The position numbers and the translations under genes were made by a program. 64,000 nt of DNA, from NCBI GenBank assembly GCA_038049695.1, contig CP142458.1:41881501-41945500 (forward strand), read 5' to 3'. Shown here piece by piece: positions 1 through 12,952 of this stretch (positions within the stretch are counted from its first letter, which is position 1; every line of letters begins with the position of its first letter). Under the pieces are notes generated by a model that was not told the DNA's origin, did not search any database, and was given only the letters and a program-made list of their open reading frames with translations. This DNA is from Cinnamomum chago. Lineage: Eukaryota > Streptophyta > Magnoliopsida > Laurales > Lauraceae.

Positions 1-2234
1 TCAGTCACACAAGGTGAGGAGATTCAACGCAATCATATATACAATATAAATATACGGGACGGGACCACGGTAGCGAACCGGGTATCGGGACGGGACCACG
101 GTAATGACCGGGTATCGGGATCCAAACTGCAGCTGGCGGGACGGGAGAGGGATTTCCAAGTCGGTGGATCAAACCGACAAGGTATCCAAGCTTAGTGATG
201 CCGACACATAGGTTAAATAACACATCGATACATATGCAAGTAAATCAAGTACAAGTAAATCAATGAACGGGCAAGAATATTCAAATGTATAACTTTCATT
301 TCATATCAGGCAATACTCTTCGGGACAAGCCAATGTTACTAGTGTAACTATCAAGCTTTCGGGAAAACAGATCATGTAAAGTAAATCTTGGAAATGAAGA
401 AATAAAATGAACTATTACATTACCGGGAAAATATTGATTTCAAGATCTATTTAAGTGAATAGGGGTCCCGTATGTCGATTATCGAAATGATTTGGTACTC
501 CTTGAGTTTGAAGACATTCCGGGCTCCTTATGCACTTTTATGATTTTTAAAACTTAACATGAGCTTATGGTTAGAACTAGGTATCACCATGGAAAAATCA
601 AGACTATAAACGGTCCATCCTAAGTATGACGTCAACCCAGAACCATCGAGCAACCTACCCAGTCACCGAAAGGAATAGAATTCGCGATACCCAAGGAAAT
701 AGACTTTGCATTTAGGTATGAAAAAGATATCGTGTCGTTCCATCCCGTTCAAGATTGAAATAGATTGAACTTCGATGCCTCCGAACCAACCGTGAAGAGC
801 ATCGGCTCAAGACGTCCTCACATATGGTCAAATGAGTCCAAGGAGGGTAGCCAAGGTCCACAAAAAAAAAAATCAAAACCCACTGGGTCCGATCGATCGG
901 CCTTACAGTCCGAAATTTCTGTCCCAGTTATGAACAAGGTCCGATCGATCGGCCTTACAGTCCGATCGATCGGCTCAAAAAGCCTTACAGTTAAAGACAG
1001 ACCGATCGATCGGACCTGGGCGTGTAGCAGGTCCGGGAACTTGATTTTTTTCCTTTTTGTTTCCTTCCCTTCCAACACATCAACAACCACATACAACTAT
1101 AATCAAGATGACTTAAACACATGTTTCCAAGACATTAAATGAGGCTATCAAGATGCATTAAGATCATTTATTCCAACCATGAAAAATCAATAAAAGCAAT
1201 CAATGAAAGCATGAAAATCCATAAATGCTTCACCAAACCATTTGAAACTTAAAAACAACCAATCATTCACTCGCCTCAAGTCCAAGCTAGCTGAAATCAA
1301 GCCTCTATTCACTTCTATTGCTCAAAGCCAAGCTACAATCAAAAACCCCAAAAACAAACCCTAAAATGGGTCAAACAATGAAATGACAAGGAAACCTTTC
1401 AATAATAAAGGTGGAGCTTCTCTAAGGCTATAGGAACACAAATCTAGAAGATGAAGAACAACACTTACTTGGATGACCTTGAAATGAAGAGAGCTATCTC
1501 AAAGGGAGTCTCAAAGTTGATGGATTCTTCTACAAAAGGTATCAAAGTGAAGCTTGCTAGATGAGGAAGAGGTTGGTGATCTCCATTTCGAGTTCGGTGC
1601 AAGATTAGTGTGGTTTGGATATGAAGAAGCAAGAAGGAAAAGAGAAACACAAGGAACCCTAGGTTCAGCTGGTTTGTGTTGGAGCAATGGAGAGTGAAAT
1701 GAATGAAGGAGGTGGGTTCTCTTTTGTTAACAATTGAGAGGTTGGGTCCCACAACTTAAGGAACTAATTTGGCTAAAATCATCTCTCTCGGGTCCTCGGA
1801 TGAATTCGACGAAGAAGGAAGAAATGATCGTCGAAATATCTAGTTTCCAAAAAGTATATGTTTCGCGGGTTTCGGGAATATCAAGTTTTGGGTACAGATT
1901 TGGTGTGAAATGATTGTTTTACCCTCAAGGCTATGAAATCGGGTTTCGGGATCTCAAACGGGGATGGGATCAACATGAAAGTTGTAGGGATCATCAAAAC
2001 GAGTAAAACGGGATTAAAATCATGAATGTAAAAACCTCCGATAAATCCTCAAACATATGCAATGTCATGAAAGGGAACCCCCAAAGGGTCCCAATAACAC
2101 AAAGCAAATCAAAATCCCCAAAACTATATCAAAAGCTATTCCAAACCCAACTTAGCCAAAAACACTAATCAAGCTTAGTACTAACACGCAACTTAATTAG
2201 CACTAATCGGGTTCACTCGGGTCGGGGTCTTACA
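1..2234. mobile_element. GACC-family solo-LTR-like unit, copy A (left end outside window)
   Basis: This unit is collinear with copy B (2325-5337): both share a block of GGGACGGGACCACGG-type repeats, a cluster of CCGATCGATCGG palindromes and a right end GGGTCGGGGTCTTACA. Its left terminus is not in the window. It ends at 2234 and is followed by sequence (2235-2324) that belongs to an older copy of the same family, so it sits inside that copy. Short open frames here are low-complexity and not conserved as proteins between copies, so I treat them as chance. A long terminal repeat of a gypsy-type element is the most likely identity (inference: TG...CA ends, 5-bp duplications in sister copies), but no internal retrotransposon region is attached. 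Confidence 0.7.
889..1013. repeat. Cluster of four CCGATCGATCGG palindromes in unit A
   Basis: Four perfect copies of the 12-bp palindrome CCGATCGATCGG lie at 889-900, 941-952, 962-973 and 1002-1013, with CTTACAGT-like spacers between them. Spacing is irregular, so this is not a simple satellite. The equivalent place in copy B holds four more (4003-4119). Confidence 0.9.
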
Positions 2235-2324
2235 TTAATGATACAAGTAAAATGGGATTAAAACAATGAATGCAAAAACCTCCGATAAATCCTCAAGCGC
2301 ATGCAAAGTCATAAAGAGGGAACC
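2235..2324. mobile_element. Older GACC-family unit, left piece
   Basis: The sequence matches the part of copy A near 2000-2070 and continues, after the inserted copy B, at 5338. Its last five bases, GAACC (2320-2324), are repeated right after copy B at 5338-5342. It is therefore the host copy into which B inserted. Confidence 0.8.
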
Positions 2325-5300
2325 TGTAGCGACCCCGGACCGGGGATCCCCAATCCGGGATCGGGACTCATGATTGTGAAAGATGATTAGTGATGAGGAT
2401 TACCTACATCCTCAAAATACAACTTATTTAATTTCCCACAGGTGTCCGCGGTGAGGATATCAAAACCTTGCATGAATATTTCTTTTTAGTGCGGAAGCGT
2501 GTAGCAAATCAAATAGTAAGACTATCTCTAGTCATGCAAGCATTAACATCAAATATCAAAACTGTATCAGAAAGAGCAATGATCTATAGCATGTTTCCCA
2601 ATAGTTGTTAAAGTTAGACAAAATATCATTTAGTTACATTCCCCAAAATTAAAGGCCAACAAAGGCCAATATTACAAAATAATAACCCAAAGAATAGTTA
2701 ACAAGTCCTCCCCAAAATGTTACGCCTCTTGGCAACCCGATGTCTACATGACATCGTCAGCACGCCACTCAACTAGAGGCTGCAGCTCACCTACCGCCTC
2801 CTCCGGCTCCTCCTCAAGGAAACCGGCAACGGGACCTAAGTACCAAAGCAAAGGATCAGACACGACAGTCTGGCAAGAGAGTGAGAAGATACGACAACAT
2901 GTAATAGATGAAATATCTCGAAAAGCAAGGAAATCTGTTAAAGCAAGAACTCTCATAAAATATGTAAATCATTTGCTAGAAACATGTAAACAAGATAAAA
3001 CATATGAGGTAACCAAGGAAATCGGGAATAACAAGGTGGCAATCACATAAAGCTAAGTCCTCTGTCACTAAAGTGACAACAGTATCACGGGATGTTGATC
3101 TCAGTCACACAAGGTGAGGAGAAGCAACGTAAACATATATACAATATAAATATACGGGAACGGGACCACGGTAGCGAACCGGGTATCGGGACGGGACCAC
3201 GGTAATGACCGGGTATCGGGATCCAAACTGCAGCTGGCGGGACGGGAGAGGGATTTCCAAGTCGGTGGATCAAACCGACAAGGTATCCAAGCTTAGTGAT
3301 GCCGACACATAGGTTAAATAACACATCGATACATATGCAAGTAAATCAAGTACAAGTAAATCAATGCACGGGCAAGAATATTCAATGTATCACTTTCATT
3401 TCATATCGGGCAATACTCTTCGGGACAAGTTCATGTTACTAGTGTAACCATCAAGCTTTCGGGAAAACAGGTCATGTAAGGTAAATCTTGGAAATGAAGG
3501 AATAAAACGAACTATTACAATTTCGGGAAATATTGATTTCCAGATCTATTTAAGTGAATAGGGGTCCCGTATGTCAATTATAGCCATTACTTGGTACTCC
3601 TTGAGTTTGATGACATTCCGGGCTCCTTATGCACTTTTACGACTTTTAAAAACTTGAATTGAGCTTATGGTTATAACTAGATATTATGATAGGAAAACAA
3701 GACTATAAACGGTCCATCCTAAGTAGGATGTCAACCCGGAACCATCGAGCAACCTACTCAGTCACCGAAAGGAATAGAATTCGCGATACCCAAGGAAATA
3801 GACTTTGCATTTAGGTATGAAGAGGGTATCGTGTCGTTCCATCCCGTTCAAGATTGAATCGATTGAACTTCGATGCATTCCGGACCAACCGTGAAGAGCA
3901 TCGGCTCAAGACGCTCTCACATATGGTCAAGTGAGTCCAAGGAGGGTAGCCAAGGTCCACAAAAAAAAAATTTCAAAACTCACTGGACTCAAACTGAGTC
4001 CCCCGATCGATCGGTCGAAATTTCTGTACCAGAAATACGCAGGGTCCGATCGATCGGTCCAAAAAGCCTTACAGTTAAAAGTCAGACCGATCGATCGGCC
4101 TGTAGGTCCGATTGATCGGCACTGGGCGTGAAGCATGCCCGGGAACTTGATTTTTCTCCTTCTTGTTTCCTTTCCTTCCAATACCTCAACAACCACAATT
4201 AACTATGAACAAGGAGACTTAAACACATGATTCTAAGACATTAAATGAGGCTATCAAGATGTGTAAAGATCATTTATTTCAACCATGGAAAAATCAATGA
4301 AGAAATCAATGAAAGCATGAAAACCATAAATACTTCACCAAACCATTTCAAACTTAAAAACATCCAAACATTCACTTGCCTCAAGTCCAAGCTAGCCAAA
4401 ACAAGCCTCAAATCACTTCAATAGCTCAAAGCCAAGCTACAATCAAAAAACCCCAAAAACAACCCTAAAATGGGTTACACAAAGAATGAAAATGAAAGAA
4501 CTTCCAATAATGCAAATGTAGCTTCCCTAAGGCTAGAAGATCACTAATCTAGGAGATGAATAAGATCACTTACTTGCAAGGTCCCCTAATGGACAAGGTA
4601 AGCTCAAGGGAAGTCTCAAAGTTGATGGATTCTTCTAAAAATAGTATCAAGAGGAAGCTTGAGAGATGAGGAAGAGATTGGCAATCTCCATTTCTTGATT
4701 GATGAGCTCTTGGTGAGGCTTGGAGATGGAGAAGCAACAAGAAGAAGAGAAAAGCAATGAAAAAACCCTAGACTCAATAGTTGAGCTGGAACATGAAAAA
4801 TGGAGAAGGAAGGGAAGGGTTCCTCTTTGTTAACACTTGGGTGGTTGGGTCCCACAACTTAAAGAAGCTATTTGGCTGAAATCATCTCTCTCGGGTCCTC
4901 GGATGAATTCGACGAAGAAGGAAGAAATGTTCGTCGAAATATCTAGTTTCCAAAAAGTGTATGTTTCGCGAGTTTCGAGAATATTAAGTTTTGGGTACAG
5001 ATTTGGTGTGAAATGACTGTTTTACCCTCAAGGCTATGAAATCGGGTTTTGGGGCCTCGAATGGACACGGGATCAACATGAAAGTTGTAAGAATCCACAA
5101 GATGAATGCAACGGGCTAAAAACACAATTTAAAACACGTCGGGAAAATTTCACAAGAAAATGCAAAGCCGAAAAGGGAACCCCCAAAGGGCCCCACAAGC
5201 TATCAATCACTCCAAAAGGCCCAAAACTAGAATCAAGGCTATTCCAAACCCAACTAGACCAAAAACACTAATCAAGCTTAGCACTAAAACGCAACTTAAT

Positions 5301-5337
5301 TAGCACTAAACGGGTTCACTCGGGTCGGGGTCTTACA
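2325..5337. mobile_element. GACC-family solo-LTR-like unit, copy B, complete (3,013 bp)
   Basis: The unit starts TGTAGCGACCCCGG and ends GGGTCGGGGTCTTACA. It is flanked by the 5-bp target duplication GAACC (2320-2324 and 5338-5342), which fixes both ends. The termini are imperfect inverted repeats sharing TGTA...GACCCCG, longer than the usual short LTR inverted ends. No gag, pol, primer site or partner LTR is attached, so it is either a solo LTR from recombination or a non-autonomous unit. Part of it has an open frame (2748-3050) that is not preserved in the related copy at 27265-30058, and I do not call it a gene. Confidence 0.85.
4003..4119. repeat. Cluster of CCGATCGATCGG palindromes in unit B
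   Basis: Perfect copies lie at 4003-4014, 4046-4057 and 4087-4098, with one variant (CCGATTGATCGG) at 4108-4119. The cluster is at the same relative place as in copy A but with different spacing. Confidence 0.9.
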
Positions 5338-5497
5338 GAACCCCCAAAGGGTCCCACTATCACAAAACAATCAAAATTCCCAAAAACTATATCAAAAGCT
5401 ATTTCAACCCAACTTAGCCAAAAATCACTAATCAAGCCTAGAACTAACACACGGCTTAATTAGTACTAATCGGGTTCACTCGGGTCGGGGTCTTACA
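5338..5497. mobile_element. Older GACC-family unit, right end
   Basis: This continues the sequence of 2235-2324 after copy B and ends with GGGTCGGGGTCTTACA at 5497. It abuts the Copia-A coding sequence in mid-codon, so the older unit inserted into Copia-A. Its left end lies outside the window. Confidence 0.8.
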
Positions 5498-7607
5498 CCA
5501 GCACTTTCTGCTCTCTGGGATTATAGAATAACCAACCTTTAGTTCCTTTAGGATATCCTACAAACGTGCATACTTCCGACTTCGTTTCCAACTTATCTGT
5601 CTTTACCTTTAGCACGTGTGCCGGACAACCCCAAATGTGTAAATGTTGTAGACTAGGCTTTCGCCCAGACCACAACTCCCGGAGAGTCTTAGGTACAGAC
5701 TTAGATGGTACGAGGTTTAGTATGTACATCGCAGTATCCAAGGCGTATCCCCAAAAGGATATAGGTAATCCTGAGAAACTCAACATAGACCTAATCATAT
5801 CTAAAAGAGTTTGGTTTCTTCTTGCCGCTACTCCATTCTGTTGAGGCATACCAAGAGCAGACAACTGGGGTAGAATCCCATTTTCTGATAAGTGTGCCGT
5901 AAAATCACTAGAGAGATATTCCCCTCCTCGATCTGATCGAAGAGTCTTGATAATTTTACCTAATTGTTTTTCCGATTCCGCTCGAAACTCTTTTAACTTT
6001 TCAAAAACCTCGGACTTGCGGTGCATAAGGTATATGTATCCATATCTTAAATAATCATCTGTGAAAGTGATGAAATATTCGTATCCTCCTCTGGCCCTAA
6101 CATTAATGGGTCCACACACATCAGTATGCACTAATTCCAATAAATCTTTGGCCCTATTGCCCTTGGATGAAAAAGGCCTTTTGGTCATTTTGCCTTCCAG
6201 ACGGGACTCACAGACAGGCATTGGTTCTACAACCAATGAAGGTAAGATACCATCTTTCACTAGCCTGTCAATCCTATTTAGGTTTATATGACCTAGCCTC
6301 AAGTGCCAAAGTTTTGTTGGATTAGATGAAGGTGACCTTCTCTTTAATGATGGCCTATTGATTATTCCGGTATCATGTATCTCATACATTGTGGGAGTTA
6401 ACAGATAAAGCCCATTGGTTACCTTGCCAGAACATATAAAAGTACCATTCCTCTTTATGACAACTTCAGTACCAAAAGTAATAGAATAACTTTTATTCAC
6501 CAAACTAGAAACTGAAATTAAATTCCGTCTTAAAGACGGTACATATAGAGTATTTGACAAAACCAACTTATTATCTTGAAAACATAAAGTAATAACTCCT
6601 ACTGAGACCGCATTCGCCTTAGCATCAGATCCTAGGTTGACAATGATTTCGTCGTCACTGAGTTTCCCGGTTTCCCTGAACCCCTGCAACGAATTACATA
6701 TGTGATTAGTTGCCCCGGAGTCCACACACCAAGATTCTGAAGTACCAGTTGCAAAACTAACTTCAGAAACAAGTGACTCAATCATATTTGAGGTCTTCTT
6801 CTTAGACAGATAATCTGGACAATTCATTTTCCAATGTTCTATCATACCACAATGGAAGCACTTTCCTTTTGTCCCCGGCCCCTTAGCTTTGCCAACACCA
6901 CCATTAGGACCCTTTGGAACTGATTTCTTCTTGCCTTTCCGCCCTTTCCCTTTTAGTTTGGACTTGGCAAATGACTTTTCTGTCATCAAGGCAGTTGGCT
7001 TCTTCTTCATAATCCCTTCAGTCACCACCAGCTAGATAGAAAGCTCAGCTAGAGTCAAATTCATCTTATTCATATTATAGTTGACCTTGAAATTGTTGAA
7101 TGACTCTGGTAGTGATTCAAGGATTATGTCAATCTGCAATTATGCATCAATCGCAGCCTCCAGTACATCTAACTCATTCAATGAGTCCATCATTTTCAAC
7201 ATGTGGTCCTGTACTGGTGTACCTTCAGCCATCTTGGTGCTAATAAGCACCCTCATAGCAGCCTGTCTAGCAGGCCTGCCCTGTTCCGCAAACATCTCCT
7301 TTAAGTTTGATATAATATCATATACAGTCTTAAAGGATTGATGTTGGTGTTACAAAACACTAGAGATGGATGCCTGTATATAACATCTGGCCATCTCATC
7401 GTCTTTGGCCCACTTGGTGTAAAGTTCCTTTTCTTCCTGTGATGCTTCCGGCACTGGCTCATCAAGGGGGGGTTTGGTAAGGACATATTTATATCCTGAA
7501 GTTGTCAGGACTATATCCAGGTTCCGTTTCCAGCCTACATAATTGGATCCCACCAACTTATTCTAGTTGAGGATGGTCGCAAGTGGATTGAAAGTATTTG
7601 AATTCAT
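5498..7607 (-). pseudogene. Copia-A gag-protease-integrase, broken
   Basis: The gag start is the ATG at 7607, reading MNSNTFNPLATIL, identical to the start in Copia-B. An in-frame stop interrupts the first 20 codons (NKLVGSNY follows) and further stops break gag near 7030-7330. From about 7028 the frame is open: a zinc knuckle of CCHC type (CFHCG...HWKMNC), the protease motif VDSGATNHIC, the GAG-pre-integrase LWHLRLGHI, and an integrase core with HTDVCGPI, TFTDDY and RSDRGGEY. The frame ends at the junction with the inserted repeat, in the integrase C-terminal part just before reverse transcriptase. The family copies RNA into DNA in cytoplasmic particles; this copy cannot make full gag. Identity is certain at superfamily level. 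Confidence 0.9.
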
Positions 7608-9017
7608 GCTTGAAATACTATAGCACATAACCATACAATAAATTTAATGAATTTAAATGACATTAGGGTTTAGTATTCTACCAAATTTAGTAGGACTCCT
7701 CATAACCACTAAATTCAGAATACATCGGAATCCCAATTCCTGGGGTATGCCTCCTTGGGGAGTGCGAATACCACCTAGATTGGTGTGGATTAAAGTTGGT
7801 CAAAATTAGGATTAAGACTAACTTTCCATGATCCCCTTCATTCATCTAGGTATCTCATACCAAATAATGAATAACTCCCGATTTACTTCGGTTTCTAAAA
7901 TGAATGAGGCAAATCCTTGGGGATACTACATCATTATTTTAGTTAAGTGTGACCCACCAACTAGCATTGCATGACAACCGTTGCGAGTAGCTCCTCCTTA
8001 GGGAGTGGGCCCCCGCCCTGTCTCACCAACACTATCCATAGGAGATCCATATCTAGTAACCAGATAAGTAAAAGCCCTCCGTGGGGAACGGCCATTCTCA
8101 AGATGGCGCGAGGCTAATACTTTCATTACAACGGACTTATGGTGGAAAACCATGGGGATTTCTAAATATAAATGCCCCGCTCCCACTTAATATTTTAGAA
8201 TTGAGGATTTCCTTGTAAGGTATTAGGGCCCACATGTATACATATGAACATCAAATCATCTCATGATATGATCAAATATTGGTTCCAAGTCAAGTTATTT
8301 TAAGGAAAGTCCAGTTTCTAAATTAGTGTTACATGTGTCCATCTCATGGGTCATCAACACTAATTAGAACTCTTTCCAAAATTAATTTGATTTGACCAAT
8401 TTTAGTAACTTGCTATGTTTGGATCAGATTTGGAAACATTCTAAATTAAGCATTCATCCATAAATAGAAAGTGCTAAAATTAGAAACTAGTCATCTCCTC
8501 CACATGGCCCTAGCAGAATAGACTTCTTGGACTTCTAGACTTTCCAAAACTTTGGAATTCCTCAAACTCTTTGGACAACTCCAAAACTCTTTTGGTAATC
8601 TTCAAGCTCTTTAATTAGGAGTCCAACATCGCTTTCCTTCTTTGTCTCGGACATCGCCAGAATTTACAAATTTAGAAAAATTACATAAATTCCTATGCCT
8701 CAATTATGAGACTTACATGGTAATCTAAACATGGAAATAAAAGGGCTATAGGGAAATTCATCATGCCTTGCCCTTTCACGGGAAACCAAGGAAACCATGA
8801 TGCCCTTTACACTTAGCCCTAAATAAACCAATAACCATAAATAGAAAGCAAAAGACTTGTGGGCCATATGGAGAGGACATGATCATCTGCAAGTTAGTAT
8901 CTCATACAACCATACAAATCACAAAAACAGGCTGCCAAATAATGCTGGAAAAATAGGATGTAAGAGAAGACCTGAAACTGAAAAATCCAGTTTCTATAAC
9001 ATTCTGTGCAGGGTCCA

Positions 9018-9070
9018 CGGTCCACCGACTTGCAAGTCACCCGGTCGACTGAGCACGGGCCAGGTCGACC
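9018..9070. repeat. GGTCGACC-type palindromes in Copia-A leader
   Basis: GGTCGACC is at 9063-9070, CGGTCGACT at 9042-9050, and a related CGGTCCACCG at 9018-9027. They share a TCGA core with the palindromes of the GACC units. Confidence 0.75.
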
Positions 9071-9330
9071 GGACTGACAAAAACCTGCAACTTGGGTTTT
9101 TCTGTTTCGTGTCCATTCTTCACCAAATCACTTCTAAAGTGATCCAATAGCTTCCTACCATCCTTCCATCATTATTAAACCCTTTTGTGACTATCCAAAT
9201 ATGAATATACTATCAAACCAAGTAAATTCATCAAAACTGATCCTTACATAGCCCTTGCTTCATCTTCTTCACATCTCATGCAAAGATTAGAGCAAGCTTA
9301 CTGATCTAACATGATTAGAGATGAGGTATG

Positions 9331-9342
9331 GCTCTGATACCA
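9331..9342 (-). promoter_or_regulatory. Copia-A primer binding site
   Basis: The minus strand reads TGGTATCAGAGC two bases after the LTR end. This is the complement of the initiator-methionine tRNA 3' end used by plant Copia elements and marks the start of minus-strand DNA synthesis. Confidence 0.9.
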
Positions 9343-9344
9343 AT

Positions 9345-11206
9345 TGTTGGAAGTAGGTGGGCCTTTCAGATAGGTTTCAAAAACTTTTGACCCACTTGAT
9401 GCAGGGATCAATTATCTAGAAGGCAACAAGAACCCAATCCAGGATGAAATCCCTCAAACTCATAAATCATGTACAGCAAGATATACTATCTAGAAGATAG
9501 AAAACAACACCTAAACATGCAACAACGAAATCTACAACATACAAGGGTGTAGATTATACCTTTGGAGCTTTGTAGTGCTCTAATGGAGAATTTGAGTTCT
9601 TTTTTTGATGATTAACACCTTTGCTAACCAAATTAGAATCTCCAACACCTTTTGATCTTCCACGCTATGAACCGTATTAGATCTCTTTTCTCAAGGAGAT
9701 TGGTGGAAACTTCAAGAGAAAACCCAACTAGTAACTCCAAGGAACTAGAGGAAAAAAGAGAAGAGAACTTAGAGAGGAAGAGAACTTGTGCAACACTTGC
9801 ACAAAGGGGCTGGAAATTCTCACACTAATATGGACGTCCAAGAGGGGTTTATTCCTCTACTTGTAGTACTCCATTCCACCTCTTTTCCTATTTGAAATAG
9901 AAGTTTAACTCCCATTACAAAATAGTAACCTTCTCCCTTGCTAGTTGCCATAGAAGTCTCACTTCCACAACAATTAGTAGCTTTCTCCTTTCTAATTAAA
10001 ATAAAAGTCCTACTTCCATTAATAATTAGTAACTTACTATTACCACTATTAGAAGTCTCACTTCAAATAGAAATAGTAACCTTCCTATTAGAGTTCAAGT
10101 AGAATTAATATCTATCTAATAATGTGGGCTAGCGTGGGGACCACTAGGGATTCCTTAGAAAGCTGGCTCCAACTAGGACACACTACCCCACATCTCATAT
10201 GCAATCCGGGCCCACAGTTAATTGCAAATAACTTCACTATATAAATGCAATTGCACTCCAGTCTTAGGAATATATTACAATGAAGACCCTAAACTTCCTC
10301 AGTACCACAAGTAGGACCCTCCATCTGTATCCATGGATCAATTGGACCTGTCCACCAAAATAGATCCATATCTTATTATCCTTGAGCCCCAATTAATTAT
10401 AATGATCATTTGGCACCGATCCAATTAACTCTTAACTGGAATGGGTGCGCACTTACCAATGATAAATCCATTAATTGGCACAAGGGGATATTAAAGATAG
10501 ATTCCATCTTGACCATTGAATGTTCCCACAGCTCTACTATCACGTACCCAAATCACCGAGGTGTTGACCTACAATTGGCCTCACTCATTGGTGACTCAAA
10601 GCAAATGAATAGATAGAAACTTGAGTTCATTAATGTCTCAGGATTATGAGCCTATTGTTAGGGAATTATGAGAGCAGACCTTAAAGTAAAGACAGTGTAT
10701 ATAAGGTGCTTCTCATGGTCCTTCAATACATCCAATGTACCAGCACCATGATCCAGAATCTTACATTCCGATGATCGAGACAAATCACACTATCTCATAG
10801 TGATCAAAGTGTTGCAACCTTGTCTGATGAGATGCCCAATCTCATCACCAGTTGTGAAGATATTTAAGTATAAGATTTGTAATACATGTCTCCTGTATGT
10901 GGATATCATCCATACACTTGTATTACATCTAGTATACTTGTGGACTCCGGTTCATTTCATGAACCATATTGGTCTAGTAATAAATATCTCCCATATGTGG
11001 ATCTCATCCATATACATATATTACATTTAATATACTAATGGGAGCCCGGTTCATCTCATGAACCATTATGTCATATGTATTGGTTATGTGAGTTAAGTAA
11101 TAAAATATCATTCATCTCATAAAAGGAAAGCATGATTTCATTGATAAATAAAGAAATTAATCAATTTATTACATCAACTTACCGATTGAGTCCATACAAT
11201 CTAACA
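9345..11206 (-). mobile_element. Copia-A 5' LTR (1,862 bp)
   Basis: The minus strand begins TGTTAGATTGTATGG and ends CTACTTCCAACA, with TG...CA ends. It matches the Copia-B LTRs (11543-12952 and 33177-34827) along its length. It contains the palindrome TGGACGTCCA at 9831-9840, a possible bZIP (GACGTC) site also present in the other Copia LTRs. Confidence 0.9.
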
Positions 11207-11410
11207 ATTATTACTCTTGCGCTTGAAAATATTATTCGTGCTTATCTTGATGTGATTTGCTACACGTTTCCGCCAACTTGATCGTGTGAGATAGATTCTA
11301 TGTGTCTCGGAATCATCACCGTGGAACCTATGGGAAATTAAATTTCTAATCATATACGCATCACCTCCTACGTCGCGGGCCCAGCCCATCCTCGGTCCGG
11401 GGTTACTACA
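11207..11410 (-). mobile_element. GACC-family unit, 5' end fragment
   Basis: Read on the minus strand, this begins TGTAGTAACCCCGGACC at 11410 and follows the start of the 27265 unit, including the GGGCCCGCGAC block and the sequence around GCGGAAACGTGTAGCAAA. It is cut at 11206 by the Copia-A LTR, so Copia-A inserted into it. Confidence 0.65.
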
Positions 11411-11542
11411 CTAGCCCCTGTGGTTTTTCAAGAATCTGACTTTCGAGGCACAGAATCCGTCGATCTTTGTCAACATCACGGATCGGCTGTGAAAACATGG
11501 AATCGTCATTGATCGCTTCTAAATTGCCAATCGGCCGATTGA
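11411..11542. other. Unassigned spacer
   Basis: About 130 bp between the repeat fragment and the truncated Copia-B LTR. I see no gene and no match to other parts of the window. Confidence 0.4.
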
Positions 11543-12952
11543 TCACTATGAGATAGTGTGATCTGTCTCGATCATCAGAATGTAAGATTCTGGAGTGTGA
11601 TCTGTCTCGATCATCAGAATGTAATATTCTGGATCACAGTGCTGGTACATTGGATGTATTGAAGGACCATGAGAAGCACCTTATGAAATACTGTCTCGAT
11701 TTAAGGACTGCTCTCATAATTCCCTAGCAATAGGCTCTCAATCCTGAGCCATTAATGAACACAAGTTTCTATCTATTCATTTGCTTTGAGTCACCAATGA
11801 GTGAGGCCAACTGTATGTCAACACCTCGGTGTCTTGGGTACGTAGTAGTAGGACTGTGGGAACATGCAATGATCAAGATGGAATCTATCTACATTATCCC
11901 CTTGTGCCAATTAATGGATTTATCATTAGTAAGTGCGCACCCATCTCGATTAAGAGTTAATTGGATGGTACTGATGATCACTGTAATTAATTGGGGCTCA
12001 AGGATAATAAGATGTGGATCTAAGATTTGATGGGACAGATTTATTCCAATTGATCCATGGATAATGATAGAGGGGCTTACTTGTGGTAATTGGGAAGTTT
12101 AGGGTCTTCATTATAATTTATTCCTAAGACTGGAGTGCAATTGCATTTATATAGTGGTGTTATTTGCAATTAACTGTGGGCCCGGATTACACATGAGATG
12201 TGGGGTCGCGTGTCTCAGTTGGAGTCAGCTTTCTAAGGAATCCCTAGTGGTCCCCACGCTAGCCCAAGTATTAGAAAGATTCTATTCTTACTTAAACTCT
12301 AGAAGGAAGGAATTAGAAAGCTACTATTTCTATTTGAAGTGGGACTTCTAATAGTGGTAATAGTAAGCTACTAATTTGTGTGTAAGTGTGACTTCTAATA
12401 CAAATTAGTAAGAGAGATAAGAGAGGAGACTTGAGGGATATTTAAAGGGGAATACACCCCTTGGACGTCCAGCCATAAGAGTGCGCGCCCAACCCTCTTT
12501 ATTTGTGCAAGTGTTGCACAATTTTCTTCTCTTCTCTCTCTTCTAGTCGCCTTCTAGTTCCTTAGAGTTTCTAGTAGGGTTTTCTCTTGGAGATCCCACA
12601 CATCTTCTTGAGAAAAGAAATCTAATAGAGGGTCATAGCGTGGAAGACAACAAGGTCTTGGAGATCTCTAATTGCTTCAAGAAGAGTTCTTGTTCTAGTT
12701 GGTTGTTTTCTCCTCGATTAGAGCACTACCGGGCTCCAAAGGTATAATCTGCTTCTCTACCTGTTGTAGATTATTTTGTTGCATGTAATTGCTGATTTCT
12801 ATCTTCTAGATAGGTTATATTGCTGTACATGATTGATGAGAATGAAGGATTGCATCCTGGATTGGGTTATAGCCTTCTGAATAGTTGATCCCTGAGTCAA
12901 GTGGGTCAAAAAGTTTTGAAAACCTATCCACAAGGCCCACCTACTTCCAACA
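11543..12952 (+). mobile_element. Copia-B 5' LTR, 5'-truncated
   Basis: It aligns with the 3' LTR from about 33474 onward and ends CTACTTCCAACA. The sequence left of about 11543 does not match the LTR. A roughly 40-bp segment (TGTGATCTGTCTCGATCATC...) is duplicated in tandem near 11550-11630, unlike in the 3' LTR. TGGACGTCCA is at 12462-12471. Confidence 0.85.

Larger units (their letters stand above)
7608..9344 (-). other. Copia-A 5' leader
   Basis: This non-coding leader lies between the primer site and gag and is collinear with 12953-14724 of Copia-B. It carries the TCGA-centred motifs at 9018-9070 and a GC-rich structured-looking block near 8000-8190 (CCGTGGGGAACGGCC). I see no gene; short frames on both strands are chance. 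Confidence 0.7.
5498..11206 (-). mobile_element. Copia-A: Ty1/Copia retrotransposon, 5' half
   Basis: On the minus strand the order is 5' LTR (9345-11206), tRNA-iMet-type primer site, long leader, gag, zinc knuckle, protease and integrase. It stops at 5498, where a GACC-family unit interrupts it. Reverse transcriptase, RNase H and the 3' LTR are not seen and presumably lie left of the window. Copia-B is the same family in the opposite orientation. The five bases beyond the 5' LTR are ATTAT; the matching duplication cannot be checked here. Confidence 0.85.

Noticed and set aside
889..1013. Regularly spaced repeats as a CRISPR-like array
   Set aside because: The spacing is irregular, repeats are 12-bp palindromes, and the context is a plant LTR-like unit.
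2748..3050. 100-codon frame in GACC copy B
   Set aside because: Not preserved in the related copy at 27265-30058; probably chance in a long non-coding repeat.
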